Assembly: GCA_963457665.1 (NCBI GenBank) | Contig: OY735212.1 | Coordinates: forward strand, 15,807,573 to 15,871,572 | Source: Thysanoteuthis rhombus | Lineage: Eukaryota > Mollusca > Cephalopoda > Oegopsida > Thysanoteuthidae | Reading direction: 5' to 3' | DNA length: 64,000 bases | In this document: one piece after another, positions 13,401 to 26,400 of the stretch | Layout of the letters: every line of letters starts with the position of its first letter | Numbering within the stretch: the stretch's first letter is position 1 | Notes under the pieces: model-generated | Databases searched by the model: none | Seen by the model: only the letters and a program-made list of their open reading frames with translations | What the model was told of the DNA's origin: nothing | Translations under genes and position numbers: made by a program

Positions 13401-15031
13401 CTGGGTTGGCCATACTTAATTTGTTAATAATAAAATGACTGAATACTCTCCGGACTAACCTCGTATACCAACATGGCAACCGTCTTTAAGAGATGTGCCA
13501 GGATACTTATCGGAAAAACAATTATTGGTGGTAGTTAAATGAGGTTAACCATTAAAAGTAAAAGGGCAACTAGTGCAACACTGAGATTAACGGTAACACG
13601 AGAAAGAGAATGAGTGAAAGAAAACAGAGAGAGAGAAGGTGGAAAGAGAACGAGTGAAAGAAAACAGAGAGAGAGAGAAGGTGGAAAGAGAACGAGTGAA
13701 AGAAAACAGAGAGAGAGAGAAGGTGGAAAGAGAACGAGTGAAAGAAAACAGAGAGAGAGAGAAGGTGGAAAGAGAACGAGTGAAAGAAAACAGAGAGAGA
13801 GAGAAGGTGGAAAGAGAACGAGTGAAAGAAAACAGAGAGAGAGAGAAGGTGGAAAGAGAACGAGTGAAAGAAAACAGAGAGAGAGAGAAGGTGGAAAGAG
13901 AACGAGTGAAAGAAAACAGAGAGAGAGAGAAGGTGGAAAGAGAACGAGTGAAAGAAAACAGAGAGAGAGAGAAGGTGGAAAGAGAACGAGTGAAAGAAAA
14001 CAGAGAGAGAGAGAAGGTGGAAAGAGAACGAGTGAAAGAAAACAGAGAGAGAGAGAAGGTGGAAAGAGAACGAGTGAAAGAAAACAGAGAGAGAGAGAAG
14101 GTGGAAAGAGAACGAGTGAAAGAAAACAGAGAGAGAGAGAGAGAGAGAGAAGGTGGAAAGAGAACGAGTGAAAGAAAACAGAGAGAGAGAGAGAGAGAGA
14201 GAAGGTGGAAAGAGAACGAGTGAAAGAAAAGAGAGAGAGAGAAAGTGGAAAGAGAACGAGTGAAAGAAAACAGAGAGAGAAGGTGGAAGGTAGAAAGAGA
14301 ACGAGTGAAAGAAAAGAGAGAGAGGGAAAGAGACAAAGTAAAAGAAAAGAGAGAGAGGGAAAGAGAACAAGTAAAAGAAAAGAGACTTCTTCGTAAAATA
14401 CGGAGAGGGAAATTACAACAAAATCAACACGTTTTGTCTGAGACAAGCACAAACTGCATTTATCGGCTAAGAAAAAAAAAAAACCCTGAATGACAGGCTG
14501 CAGCAATATTTATGTCACACTAATTCACCATACAAAGTAGTACTAATGAACACTCATTACCCTACACTACTCCAAGTTCCTGGCACAACTTCAAACAAAT
14601 TCACTAATTGAATGAGTGCTTCTTAAATCTCAGCGTCATTCGCCATAGATCCTTTATTATAAAACCTCATTCACCCGACAGTACATTTCCATTATATGTC
14701 TTCATCATTTTCATCTTATTCTCCCTTCTGAATGATTTTCATACAAAATTGATTTTGTGGCACGAGCATAAAAGCAAAAAATAATTTTTTAAACGATGAT
14801 ATATATTTTAGGATGTCCAAAAAAAATGGATACAATACTTGGAGTTACGAAAAAAAAAAAAAAAATTAATAGATAAAACGGAAAAATTAGAATTTTTCTC
14901 TTGTTTTCATGAAGTCCTTGGCGTACCAGCCGGGGCTATGTGAAATTTCGGGCAAATCAAGCCCTTTGCTCAACTTGAACAAAGCTCCTTTGCGCTTCTG
15001 CTTTAAACTTAAAGAACCGTGTTAGAATTCA

Positions 15032-15069
<38 letters not shown>

Positions 15070-18000
15070 TTTCCTCTTCTTATGAGGTCATCATAAAGAT
15101 TACTTTTTTTCTTTATTAAATACAAAAAAAAATATGAATGCCAGAGTAAATTGTTTCATTCAACCCCCAAAACAAATTTCATTCACCGGTTCAAGAAGCA
15201 GTGGCTTGGACGAAGATTTTATACAACACTAGCAGTGATATCCGGTGTTGCCCGGGAAAAATAGAACTTCAAAATAAGCAACACTGAAAAATGCTCTTTA
15301 TTTTTCTTACCCCCCAAAATGGAAAATATTTACGCGGAGATTTAAATCTTTATTTCAAATCCACGCAGTTTACTCAACGTTGTAGATTGATGATACCCAG
15401 TTATGTTTTTAAAAAATAAGCGAAAATTACGATGAAAGTAATTAGTAATTTTTTTTTTTTTTTTTACCAATAATGGTTTACAGTACTTCATTAAAAAAGT
15501 GATAGAATAAGCGAGTACCCGCAATTTCATCATTAACAACCAGTAAGAAGTGTGGTCCCTACGATTCATCACTCCTTCCCCTTGCCACTCACTTTTTGTC
15601 ATTGAGGAAAGAGAAAAAGTAGAAGGAAAAACAAGAATATCTACATGTTCCTTTTACTGCTGCTATCAACTGATTCATCGCCAAAAAAATGGGATATATT
15701 ATATAACAAACAAGCATAAAAGTATGTTTGAGAATTAATTTATTGTCAGTAATATGTATGCCATCCCTGATAAGATTGATCGATGAAGATTCTTATATGA
15801 AATTAAATGTTTCTAATGTTTTGGACTGAAGATTAGCTACAGAATGAGCCCTGGTGACCTCGAATGACCAGGGTCAGCCAATGAAGGGAGCTGATCTCTT
15901 CTCATTCTGTATGTAAAATATTAGGTCGATAGACGTTGTAGTTTTAGCAGAAAAGAGGCACGGTCAAACAAACAAACAGAAGGCTCAAATATTAGTATAG
16001 ATATGTCAAAGACTGGAACACAGTGTCTAAACACCACTATTATTATTATCATTATTATTATTATTATTATTATTAATACTGCTATTATTACCACTATTAT
16101 TACTATTACTACTATTTGTAAGCAATTACTTCTTTCAAAGCAACTTATGATTGAGTAAACGCATGCAAAGTGGGCAATAAATATGAAAGAAAATAATTAA
16201 GAGGATACGCCAACAACGTACTCCTTAATACGGGGCTTCTTAACCTTAGGGTCCCGTAGCCCGATTATTATGTCTCTATACCCCCTCTACCAAACCATCA
16301 TCGTTTTTCTAAGATTTGAGTATACAGAAGTGCATTTTGATGTCTTGTTTTTTTTTTCAAATCTCAAGTCTAACCTTTGAAAAAAAAAATCCTATTATAT
16401 TAGAACCACCAGTATAGTAAAAGGGATGAGATGTCATGATAGATTCCTCAACTTTGACAAACAAGAGACGATTACTTACAACAACTATTTTTGATCACGT
16501 GTACCTCGTTCAACTTTCTTCAACAGACTAAACAAATATATCTCTCATATTCCTATTTACCTGTGACACGATGTGGACACGAAGTTACAACCACTGCTCA
16601 AGGGCATTTTTTTTCCAAAGGTCATATTAGTATATTCACGAATTTCATTGATTATGTCTCGGCTCTTGGGGCTGTTTGTTAATAAGGTGATATTGAAGGT
16701 CTATTACAAAATGTCTTCCATTAATCTCACTAAGTATGGGAGCCCCTCAAGGAGCCAAGCTCCCCGGGTCCTTAAATCTATATCTATGCCTCTGGAGATA
16801 AGGCTAGCTCTAACAACCCAAGCTAAACAGTCCTCAGTTTCTCCACACATAACAGTGCAGGGCACTGATAACAGAATAATACATGCATTATCAAAGTGTC
16901 AACTTTGTTGAAAAAACACCGGAAGAGTGAGACCATCCATCAAATTATCGTCTTGCTTACAAGTGTGTCTGGCGCAAAAGCACTTAATCTTTAACCACTT
17001 TCGGGATCATCCCCCTCGCCTCTTCACAGGCGCGATTGTGGTTCGCATGCAATTTCCCCCAAAACCGGAGATTCCAAATTTTAAAGGTTAGGTGAGGGTT
17101 TACGGTGAGGTAATAATTCATTCAGTTCCTTTTTCCGGAATGAATCATCATAGTATCCTTCTGCAGACATAGATGAGCGACAAAAACATCTAAGTATTGT
17201 TCCATTCTCTTGTCATTGCATTTGAACCGGAAGAGCTATCAAAGAGGGAACGAGGATGAAGTAAAATATACTCTGATGAAAAAAAACTGAAATATCTTGG
17301 TTCATGGAGTGACGCTTGAGCTCAAATAACATGGAGTCTTTTTTTTTTTTAGAAGTGGACTTCAAATGAGCTCAGCAGTTTCAAACTCAAAAATGGAAAT
17401 AATTGATTCACGATTCACAAAAAATAGTTTCGCATTATTTTGGTTCGTAACATTGTTAACCTCTGGTTAAGGGATTTTTTTTAAATCAAAGAAAAAAAAA
17501 AGGCCCAGTTTTCTAAAGGTGACGAGCCTTGAACATGATGCTTACTGGCATAATAGTTGATTATGAGCTGGAGAAGAGTTTTACTGTAATTTTCGGACGG
17601 TCGAAATTCTGTCAGAACGAAACAAAAAGATCTTGAAAATATAAAAGGTCCCCCCCCCCAAAAAACCGGTCAAGTGAAAGGGGCAATGAGTTAGTTACCA
17701 TGACTGTTAATTGAGAGATACCCGAATCCTTATAAACATTATATCTCCAGTAATTAGGTGCCCAAGAAACTGTACATCAATTTTCATTCTAATCTGTTCA
17801 GCAGGTCCAAAGTTCAATATTTTTCGTATGGTGACATATCGTTATTTACCTATGAAATTTGAAACAAACAATCAGATTGACCATTACTCACCATTTTCCA
17901 ATTTTTTTTGGGGGGGGGGGTGTCAACATAGCCAAATTCCAGCAAGATCTGTCAAGATTTGAGAAATTTCCCCAATGTGAACTAAAGCGTTTTTGCTCAT

Positions 18001-21000
18001 GAAATAAACAATCGGATCGGCCATTTCTGACCATCTGCCAGGTAGAATCTCCAAACAAGCCTACATTCATTATGTCATGGAAAGTTATATAAAAGAGTAA
18101 AATGAGACGATGGCGGCTGGTAGACACCCATAGTGAATGGTAGTCCCCGGTGACATATTGTTCTGCCGGGAACAAAAAAGATTTTCAAAATCAGATTTCG
18201 TAGAAGGGTGTTTGAAAGTTTTATCATTGAATTCCCCACGTATTCCTACACAAGCAACAATAATTTTGAAATTCTGTTTGAACTTCAGGATCATCAGAAA
18301 CTACCTATGAGGACGTAAATCCGGAAGGGCGATTCGTAATAACAATTTTCAGACAGAAAGACGAGTGTGCGCGCTACCTCTATAACTGATCGCTGAACTT
18401 TATTTTGGCTTTTCGACTTCTTCCTTAGTGAAAGTAGAAAAGCGGCCAAAACGGGCGTAGCTGATGCAAGGAGGGGGCTATTTGAAGACGCTGCCCCTGA
18501 GTTAATCTACTGACAAATCTCTCTGAATGCTGGAGGGCACAGCTCAAAGAGCCAATACGCATCCCCTAGGACCACAAATCTCTTGCTAAACCTCTGGGCG
18601 TTAAATGAACCGTCGAAAAGAGTTTGGGGGTGCCTGTACTTTTGGGTTCTTTATCCCCCCCCACACACACAAACTAAGTAGATAGTAAATGATAGAGATC
18701 ATGTTGAAAAAAAAGTCCTAACTGTACGTACTAATAGATCGTTCTTCCATTCATAGGACAGAGATTAGGCTTTTGTTTGAAAAACTCGCTAATTTCGTCT
18801 AATTTATACACATGTACATGTGAAACAAACAATAAAACTGATTAAAATGGTTAATTCAATAGAGCAGGGTATTTTTTCAACTCTTTGTCGGTACGACTTG
18901 ATTAAGAGTGCGTATGTAAAGTTGGTAAGTTGGTGTACCTGAATACAGTAGACCAGTGGCTTTGAAACTTTGAATACTCAAAGACCCCCGCCTAGAGGAA
19001 ATCCTCTGACTAACACATTTTAAGATTTAGTTTTTAGACAAATGAACAACTATAAAAGGCAATTTTTTAATTTAAAAAATAATTTTTTTTTTAATGCATT
19101 ACGTTTTTTTTTCGGATTCTAATATATGGCACAGATCTTTGTGCAATTATTTTTTTTTCCATATCTGTGCGATTGATGAAATGGTTTCTCTGCTACAAGA
19201 TTTGCAATTTCAGGTTCAAACATTATTTGACGGGCCCCACTTTCGAAACCACTGCAGTAGACTCCTCTTATTACAGCACCCTTGTGGATTTAGGAGTTCC
19301 GTTGTAAAAAGTTTGCCGTTATAAAGATAAGAATTCATACAAAGTGTTTTGATAATGCGAAACCAAAACGTACAAAGATGGCTTTTTTTCCAAACCTTTT
19401 TACAGTCTAATGCCCCATATACGAGTCTCGGGTTTGTAAAATAAAATTGATTTACCAAAAAGTAATCATGCTAACGAGAATCCTTTTTCAAGTGCCGTTG
19501 GAACGCATATCATTATTCGATGCCGTCAGAGCGAGTATTTTTGTACGCATGGCCGTGTGAGAACTCTTTGCTTAAGGGGGTAGATGACTTGATTTTCATT
19601 GTTTTGTCCGAATCTGCGAGGGGAGAGGGGGCAGTTGCCACCTCTGGCTTATGCTCTTGAGTTTTCACTAGAGTTCACTATTTTGAATCGAAACATAATT
19701 GTTGTGAATTACATCATCTACTTCGGTTGGTTTCTCTCAGTGAAAACAAAGGAGAGAAATCGACTCTAATCTGAAATTAATGAAGGCTCGAGTGAAATCT
19801 GCCTTGTTTGTGCGATCCTCTAACACGCAGTGATTTTGAAACTTTGAAATCTCAAAGACCCCTTTCTACGAATGGAATATTCTGTCAGACTCCAACCATT
19901 AAGTTTTGATCAATGGACTATAATGAAAAAGCAACATTTGTTGTTTAAAAATCCTATCCATTTAATACCGATTACAATCATTTGAATTCTGTTATAGGGT
20001 TAATATAATGGTACTGATCGGATTATGCTTCTCTACCACAAGATTTGCAATATCAGGTTCACCCCAACATTATTTGTCGGACCCCCATCGGTTCGGAGAC
20101 CCCAGTATCGAGACCACTGCTCTAATGGACTTGAATTCATCGGATGTATAAATCAATCTTGTGTATAGATCGATTTAATCTTTGATTATGAAACTGATTT
20201 ATAATCGGCCCCATGATAAGACCGTACTCAGTTTATGAGGATAACAAATTACGCTAAAGATTCACCATATTTTATGACATAAGCATATTTCAGGAAACTC
20301 ACACCGTAGCTTTCCCCTTCCCGCATCGACCAGTGCTATCAGTAATTACAACTCTTGGCTTAGTGTGGCTTAAGGTCACATGCCTAGCATACTCAGTGGG
20401 GATCAACGGTGAAGCGGCCAATCATTCTATGTTTTTATACTCTAATAATTTACTATACATTTGGTTACATTTAGCTTTGCGATAATGAGGCAGAGTGTCT
20501 CCCTTGGTAGTAGTGCTAACACTGAACAGTTTCTTGACCTATACATATATTTCGCCGAATCGAAATTGATTTTTTTTTTTTTTTATTACAAAAAAATAAA
20601 TCATCGTCATCAGTCTTTTAACGTCCGTCGTTGGACATAGACCTTCCCCAGGATTCGCCACAATTCTTTATCATGGGCGTCGCGGAGGCAGTATTTTCTG
20701 AATTTGTCAAGTTCATCTCTCCATCTTGTGTTCTGTCGGCCTCGGTTTCTTATATGATCTCTGGGGATCCATGTTGTGAGACGTGATGTCCATATTACAA
20801 AAAATAAATACACAGTTTTAATTTGATCAAAAGTCCATTTAATCAAAACAAGAATATTTTAGGGTTTTTTTTTGTGAAATCACACTTTTTACTATAAGTA
20901 AATTTTGCCATTTAAGCAACTGCATCGATTGATGTAATGCAATACAAGTATAAATAATGGGATCAGCGTATGTCATTGTTGACCGATCGCAACTTTGTCT

Positions 21001-23387
21001 GTTTAGATAGTGGTTCAAATTTTGAGGTCCCTGCAATAGGACAATATTCCAGCCCCCTCCCCACAGCACAGAAAATTAATTCCATGGTTCTCATTGAATG
21101 ATAATAGATAGGTTATGTAGGTATATACTTTTATGATTAAAAGCTTGAAATTTGTTTTTTTCAAATCTGTTTCCATAGCCTTCTATGATCGTTAATACGT
21201 TTTTTTGTTTGTTTTCTTTAATCATTCACTTAGGCCAGCTTAACAGTTATAAACTGCCCAAAAGTTTGGTTGTTCCTAGTGTATGATATAATATTTGGTG
21301 TGAAAATATTGAAATATTTTCCAATTCAAGTCCATTGATCTTTAACTACGATGACATTTACCTTCTAGTGCTCTCTAGACCCTTCTACATCTGGCATAAA
21401 GTTGTAGAATAAACAGGTCATGTTTGCAACTTGAGCAAACTAGTATGTCAGTCATTTCTCAATGCTCTTAAAACAAGCCTGGTGGCAGGTGTATAAGTGT
21501 CTAGAGCTGGGTGGTGGAACGGATAAGAGAGGGTTTTTTTTAAAGGTTTTACCGACCCAGGTGAATAAACAGATGAAACGAAGATCATACAAGCTTTGGA
21601 AACAGCTTGCGTAGTGTCAAGATATCTTTAGCTTTGAAACATTGATTAATTTGATGCCGCTACAGAAATGGGACGTTAGCTAAAATTTTTGGCACTGAAT
21701 TTTATTATTCGTTAACCAAGGTTAGATAAGGAAAACAAGTGATTTCTGATTCAATGTCATATATTCAATAAAGTCGGTGGTCCAGATGAAATGGGACGGA
21801 AGGCTGTAATTTCAGGTGTATCACGTAGATACTACAATCTTATTAATTACAATGTTGAAATAATAACCTTAATTAAAAGGTGGTATTTGACTAAGGTCGC
21901 TAACTTCAAACACCCAGTCGTTCATAAGAGTTTGAAATTGCAGTATAGTACTATAATAGAGAAACTATAGAAACATTGACTCAGAACTCAATGAAGGCAC
22001 AGGGTCTTGAACAGTACCGGGTTAATTAACGTAACCAACAGTAGCATATGCTACGGACCTTGCACTAAATGCTTGCAAGCTATTATTTCTGAGTCAATGT
22101 TTCTGCTCTATTATAGTACCATACTGCCTTTTTTCAACTTTTATGAACGACTAGGTGTTGGAAGTGAGCAGTTTTAGTCAAGTATCACCTTTAATTGGGG
22201 TTATTATTTTAACACAGTAAATAATAGAATAGTAACAACTACATGGTACATATACAACGCATAGATACGAAAGGTATTTGAAATTGAAGTCATAGCCACA
22301 GCACAAAGATCAAAACGAAAATAATGTAATACTATTACTGAAACGTTGTATTATTTGGATGGACAACGAATGAGACAAAATAATTTATTTGCAAATGTAT
22401 GTGTTTGAATATCTACACGTATTTTTCATTTGTTTGGGGCCCCTTTATACCATGTTACAGACCCCGTTCTAGAGTAATACAAGGTACAATGCAAATAAAA
22501 TTAGGTTGGGATATGGGAAAGCCTTTTGTCCAGCAGATGACCTTTAACGGCTGCTACTGATATTTGCCTCGCAAGTAAACTTTGATTTTGTCCTATAAAC
22601 TGTAAATTGATGTACATGTTTCGCCGAATAAGCAAAATTTTCTTACTGGTGAAATTTACATATTACTTATAGAACATTTCGATTTCATTTCGATCAAATA
22701 AATATAATTGTTTTATATCCTTGCTTTGATTGAGATAAACTTTTGATCAAATCAAAAGTACGTTTTTTTGTTTGTTTGTTTTTTTTGAAAAGTTGAAACT
22801 TCGCTAAATAAGCAATATCGCCGATATGGCGTAGCGTATATATTGTAAAGATTAAACGTAATGAAAACATTTTTCATCTTATAAAAAATGTTATATTGAC
22901 ATCTAACCACGTCTTGAATAAAATTAGATTCCCTAAAATCATGTGTAAAATTCGATTTTCCAAGGATATAAGTATTCTCCGCTTTACAAAACCTCGCTTT
23001 ATGCCACTTTCGCTTTTTTTCAATAGTAGTCGAAAAGCGAAATAGTTGCTTCTTTTTGGATTGTTATTATTCACCTTGGCTCGCAAAACAGTTATAATCC
23101 GCCTCCAAAAGTTTGGTGGTCCCTTGTTTTGCAGCAAGTCGTAATAGAGATAGTGTGTTCCCTCTTCCTCTCCTTTATATCTCCCTTCAGCGACTCAGAC
23201 CAATATACGATCAACACCATTTTGATGACTTGGAAACACAAAGGTCTCCCATATAGATTAAATGGTAATTGCCCCTTCGCTCTGCAACATTTCGGCATAC
23301 GAAAAGTTTTTTCTAGGAACGTCCCACTTAGGGATAGCGGAAGACAACCTGTTACATGATATTACTAATGAACAGATAGTAGTCTTT

Positions 23388-23418
<31 letters not shown>

Positions 23419-26400
23419 GACAAATCTCAATAATTAAATACTATGACAAATAACAAGTGAATAAATGAAAGTATAGTATCTTGCACTGACACATGGAGTA
23501 TATATTCATTTTAGTAAGATAGTTATCCGGTCACATCCGTTTTTCCATCTGTTCACTCGATATCTCAGAGTTCTCAATGGATCTCAATGTAATTTTGTGG
23601 AAGATTGGGGAATGGGGTGAGAAAGAAGTGGTTGAATATCGGAGAGGACCCAGGGATTTCCTCTTTATTGAGATATTTTCCGATATTTTCTATACATTTA
23701 TGTATACGATTTATGTCTGTCTACTAGATATCTTCAAAAGTTCTCAATAGATTTCTTTGAAATCTCATGGAAGAGTAGGCAATGAGCTACAGGAGAGGTG
23801 ATCAAATTTTGGGGCGGACTCAGGCACGGCTACTTCCCTTGACAATTGCGTTGGTAGAGATATGTGCTCTGATGGATAGAATAAAGCCATATCTATTAGA
23901 GCGACGTGGTCTAAAATCTTTCAACAAATTGGGCTGCCAAAAATGTATGTATCATCGTTCTCTGCTTAACCTTCATCGATGATTTCGTGGGGTTGGGTAC
24001 ACGGGGGAAATTTTTGGTAAGACCTACTCACGGTTTGCAAGGTCTATCGGATTTTCGTTCCGTTTCAGGCACATGGTATCCCCCCCCCCTATGGACACCC
24101 ATCTGGGTACTGACCAGGCTTGACGCTGCTTATCTTACGAAAAACAGTCTATCCAACATAATTTGGTCGCAATCCCTTATCTGCGATGAGAGGTTCCTCA
24201 ATCCTAGTCCTTGTGTCGAGTGTTTAGTGGAGAGGCTTTGAGTGCCATTTTTTAAGTCTTTGATATGACCCAGCGGCGGATTGAGCCACAGCCTACAGGA
24301 CAGGAAGCAAGCACCCTACTACTGGGTCACGATGATTGGTAATTCGCCAGACCTCTCTATAGTGGGCGTCAAGGAGACTGTAGTTTCTAAATTTGTCTAG
24401 TTCATCACAACATCTCATTTTCCGCTGGTCATAGTTTTGCATACGTTCTCCCGGGGACCCATGTTGAGTTGCAGTGTCCAGAAGTTGTCTGACATTCTTG
24501 CTACATGACTAGCCCATTGCCAGATGAGTTTCATGATAGATTCTATGGTAATGCTGATTCTTGTTTTTCATTTTATATACTGCACTGACTTTTGATCTCA
24601 CCAAGTGCTGTTGGAATAGGATTCTCTCCTATGCACGTTGCATGGTACTCAGTTTGAGGGTCAATCTTTCGGTTAGCGTCCATGTTCCAGCTCCATAGAT
24701 GACTAATAGGAGGGTGCAATAGTTGCATTCCCTTCTTTTCAGGACAAATGGGATTTTCTCGTCTTTGAATGTTGAGCTTGCTCTATTGAAAATCTGCCAT
24801 CATAGAGCGATTCTCGATTTGCTTTTTTTTTTTTTTTTTTTTTGTGGATTTCATGGAGATTCGTTGTCCAAAGTAGATGAAGCGGTCTACATTTTCAAGT
24901 TCTGCGTTGATTCTGATCGTTGTCTTTTTTCCCCCTCAATGTTTGTTGTACATGACATTTGTTTCACTGAAGTTCACTAGGAGACCGACGTCCTTGTTTT
25001 CTCTATTCAGTCTGTCTAGCATTCTTTGGAGGTCATGAAGGTTTTTAGCAAAAATGTCGTCAGCAAATCTTAGGTAGCGTAGATATCTGCCGTCTGATTT
25101 CTTTACTTGGAGATGGTGAAGACGATGTAGCCAGGTTATGTAGGTATTCACCGTCTATTCTGATTCCTTTATTTCACAAGTCTAGGTTTCGGAAGATCAT
25201 CTCAAGGCAGATTGAAGAGTTAGGGTGAGCTTGTATCACCTTGTCTTAACCCCCTTTTTCGAGCTGAAAGGTCTCAGGGTCTTAATGTAGCTCGATGAAG
25301 GGAATGCTGTTTCAGTAGATACGGTGTAAGACTCTACATATACAGGATATATGACTTGTTGTACGATTGCATCAATTGCCTTTTAAATTTGATGTCAGGC
25401 TCAAAGTTGTGCTAAAAAGCAACTAAAGATCTGGATGAAATTAAAAATAAAAATATTGAACAACAATGTAATCGTCAGACCCCGAAAGTTCAACATTAAA
25501 AACAGAGCACTACTTTCCACCATACATGCAATTATCACCGGAAGTTGTCCTATTTTTTCGTTTTTCCCTTGGTCTTTGAAATACAAAAGAAAAAATGATT
25601 ATCAAATACAGGCTTATGAATTTTCTTAGAAATCTTTAGGCAAAAAACACTTAGATTCAAAATTGAAACAAATTTTTCAGGTTTTATCGTCAGGAAAAAA
25701 TCGCCAGTTCTGAAAAAGTTAGAAGGGGGCTAACTCATAAACTTGAGCAAGTCAAATAATGGAGTTACTCCACTTGAATTTCTGGCTGGGATAAAAAGAA
25801 GCGCCCTTAAAAAATGTTCAACACGTGGTACGGGGGGGGGGGGCAAAAATTCACTGGCGGAGTCACCGGATGGGAGTAGAATTGTGCTTTCTCACAAAAT
25901 GAAGCTTGATATTTTAAATTACAGATACAAAATCTCTCATCCGAAACACTTGGGATAAAAAAATTTTTTAAATATAACCAAAACAGGTCTGGTTAGACAA
26001 TAGAAACCGTCACATGACTGTAGTCTTTCGGCAACGTGCTGTGTTGGGGATGGTCTAAATTTAAAAATTGCACAAAGGGATGATCAGTGAATAAGCTACT
26101 TCTCTCGTCTTTCGTTGGGCAGCGATCGTTTAAGTTAAAAAACAAAAAAAAACAAATGAACACTGCCGGACACTGAATAAGCGACCAATTTAGCATAGCC
26201 TTCTTTGTAAATTGAACCAAACTCCTAAAAACCTAGCTGGGCTGAAAAAAAAAAAAATGGGTGAGGCTGGGATTTTTTCTAGACATAAAGAGGGAATGCT
26301 TAAAATTTCCGTCTTTTATCTTTGTTGGTGTGAACTCTGTGCATGATACATACATGGCCAGCCAGACCAACTTAAAAACCGAAGAAATCCATGTTAATGC

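Noticed and set aside
13535-14506. Long Ser/Leu/Phe-rich and Arg/Glu-rich frames (up to 323 codons)
   Set aside because: They arise from the 42-bp minisatellite, open in all frames because the period divides by three.
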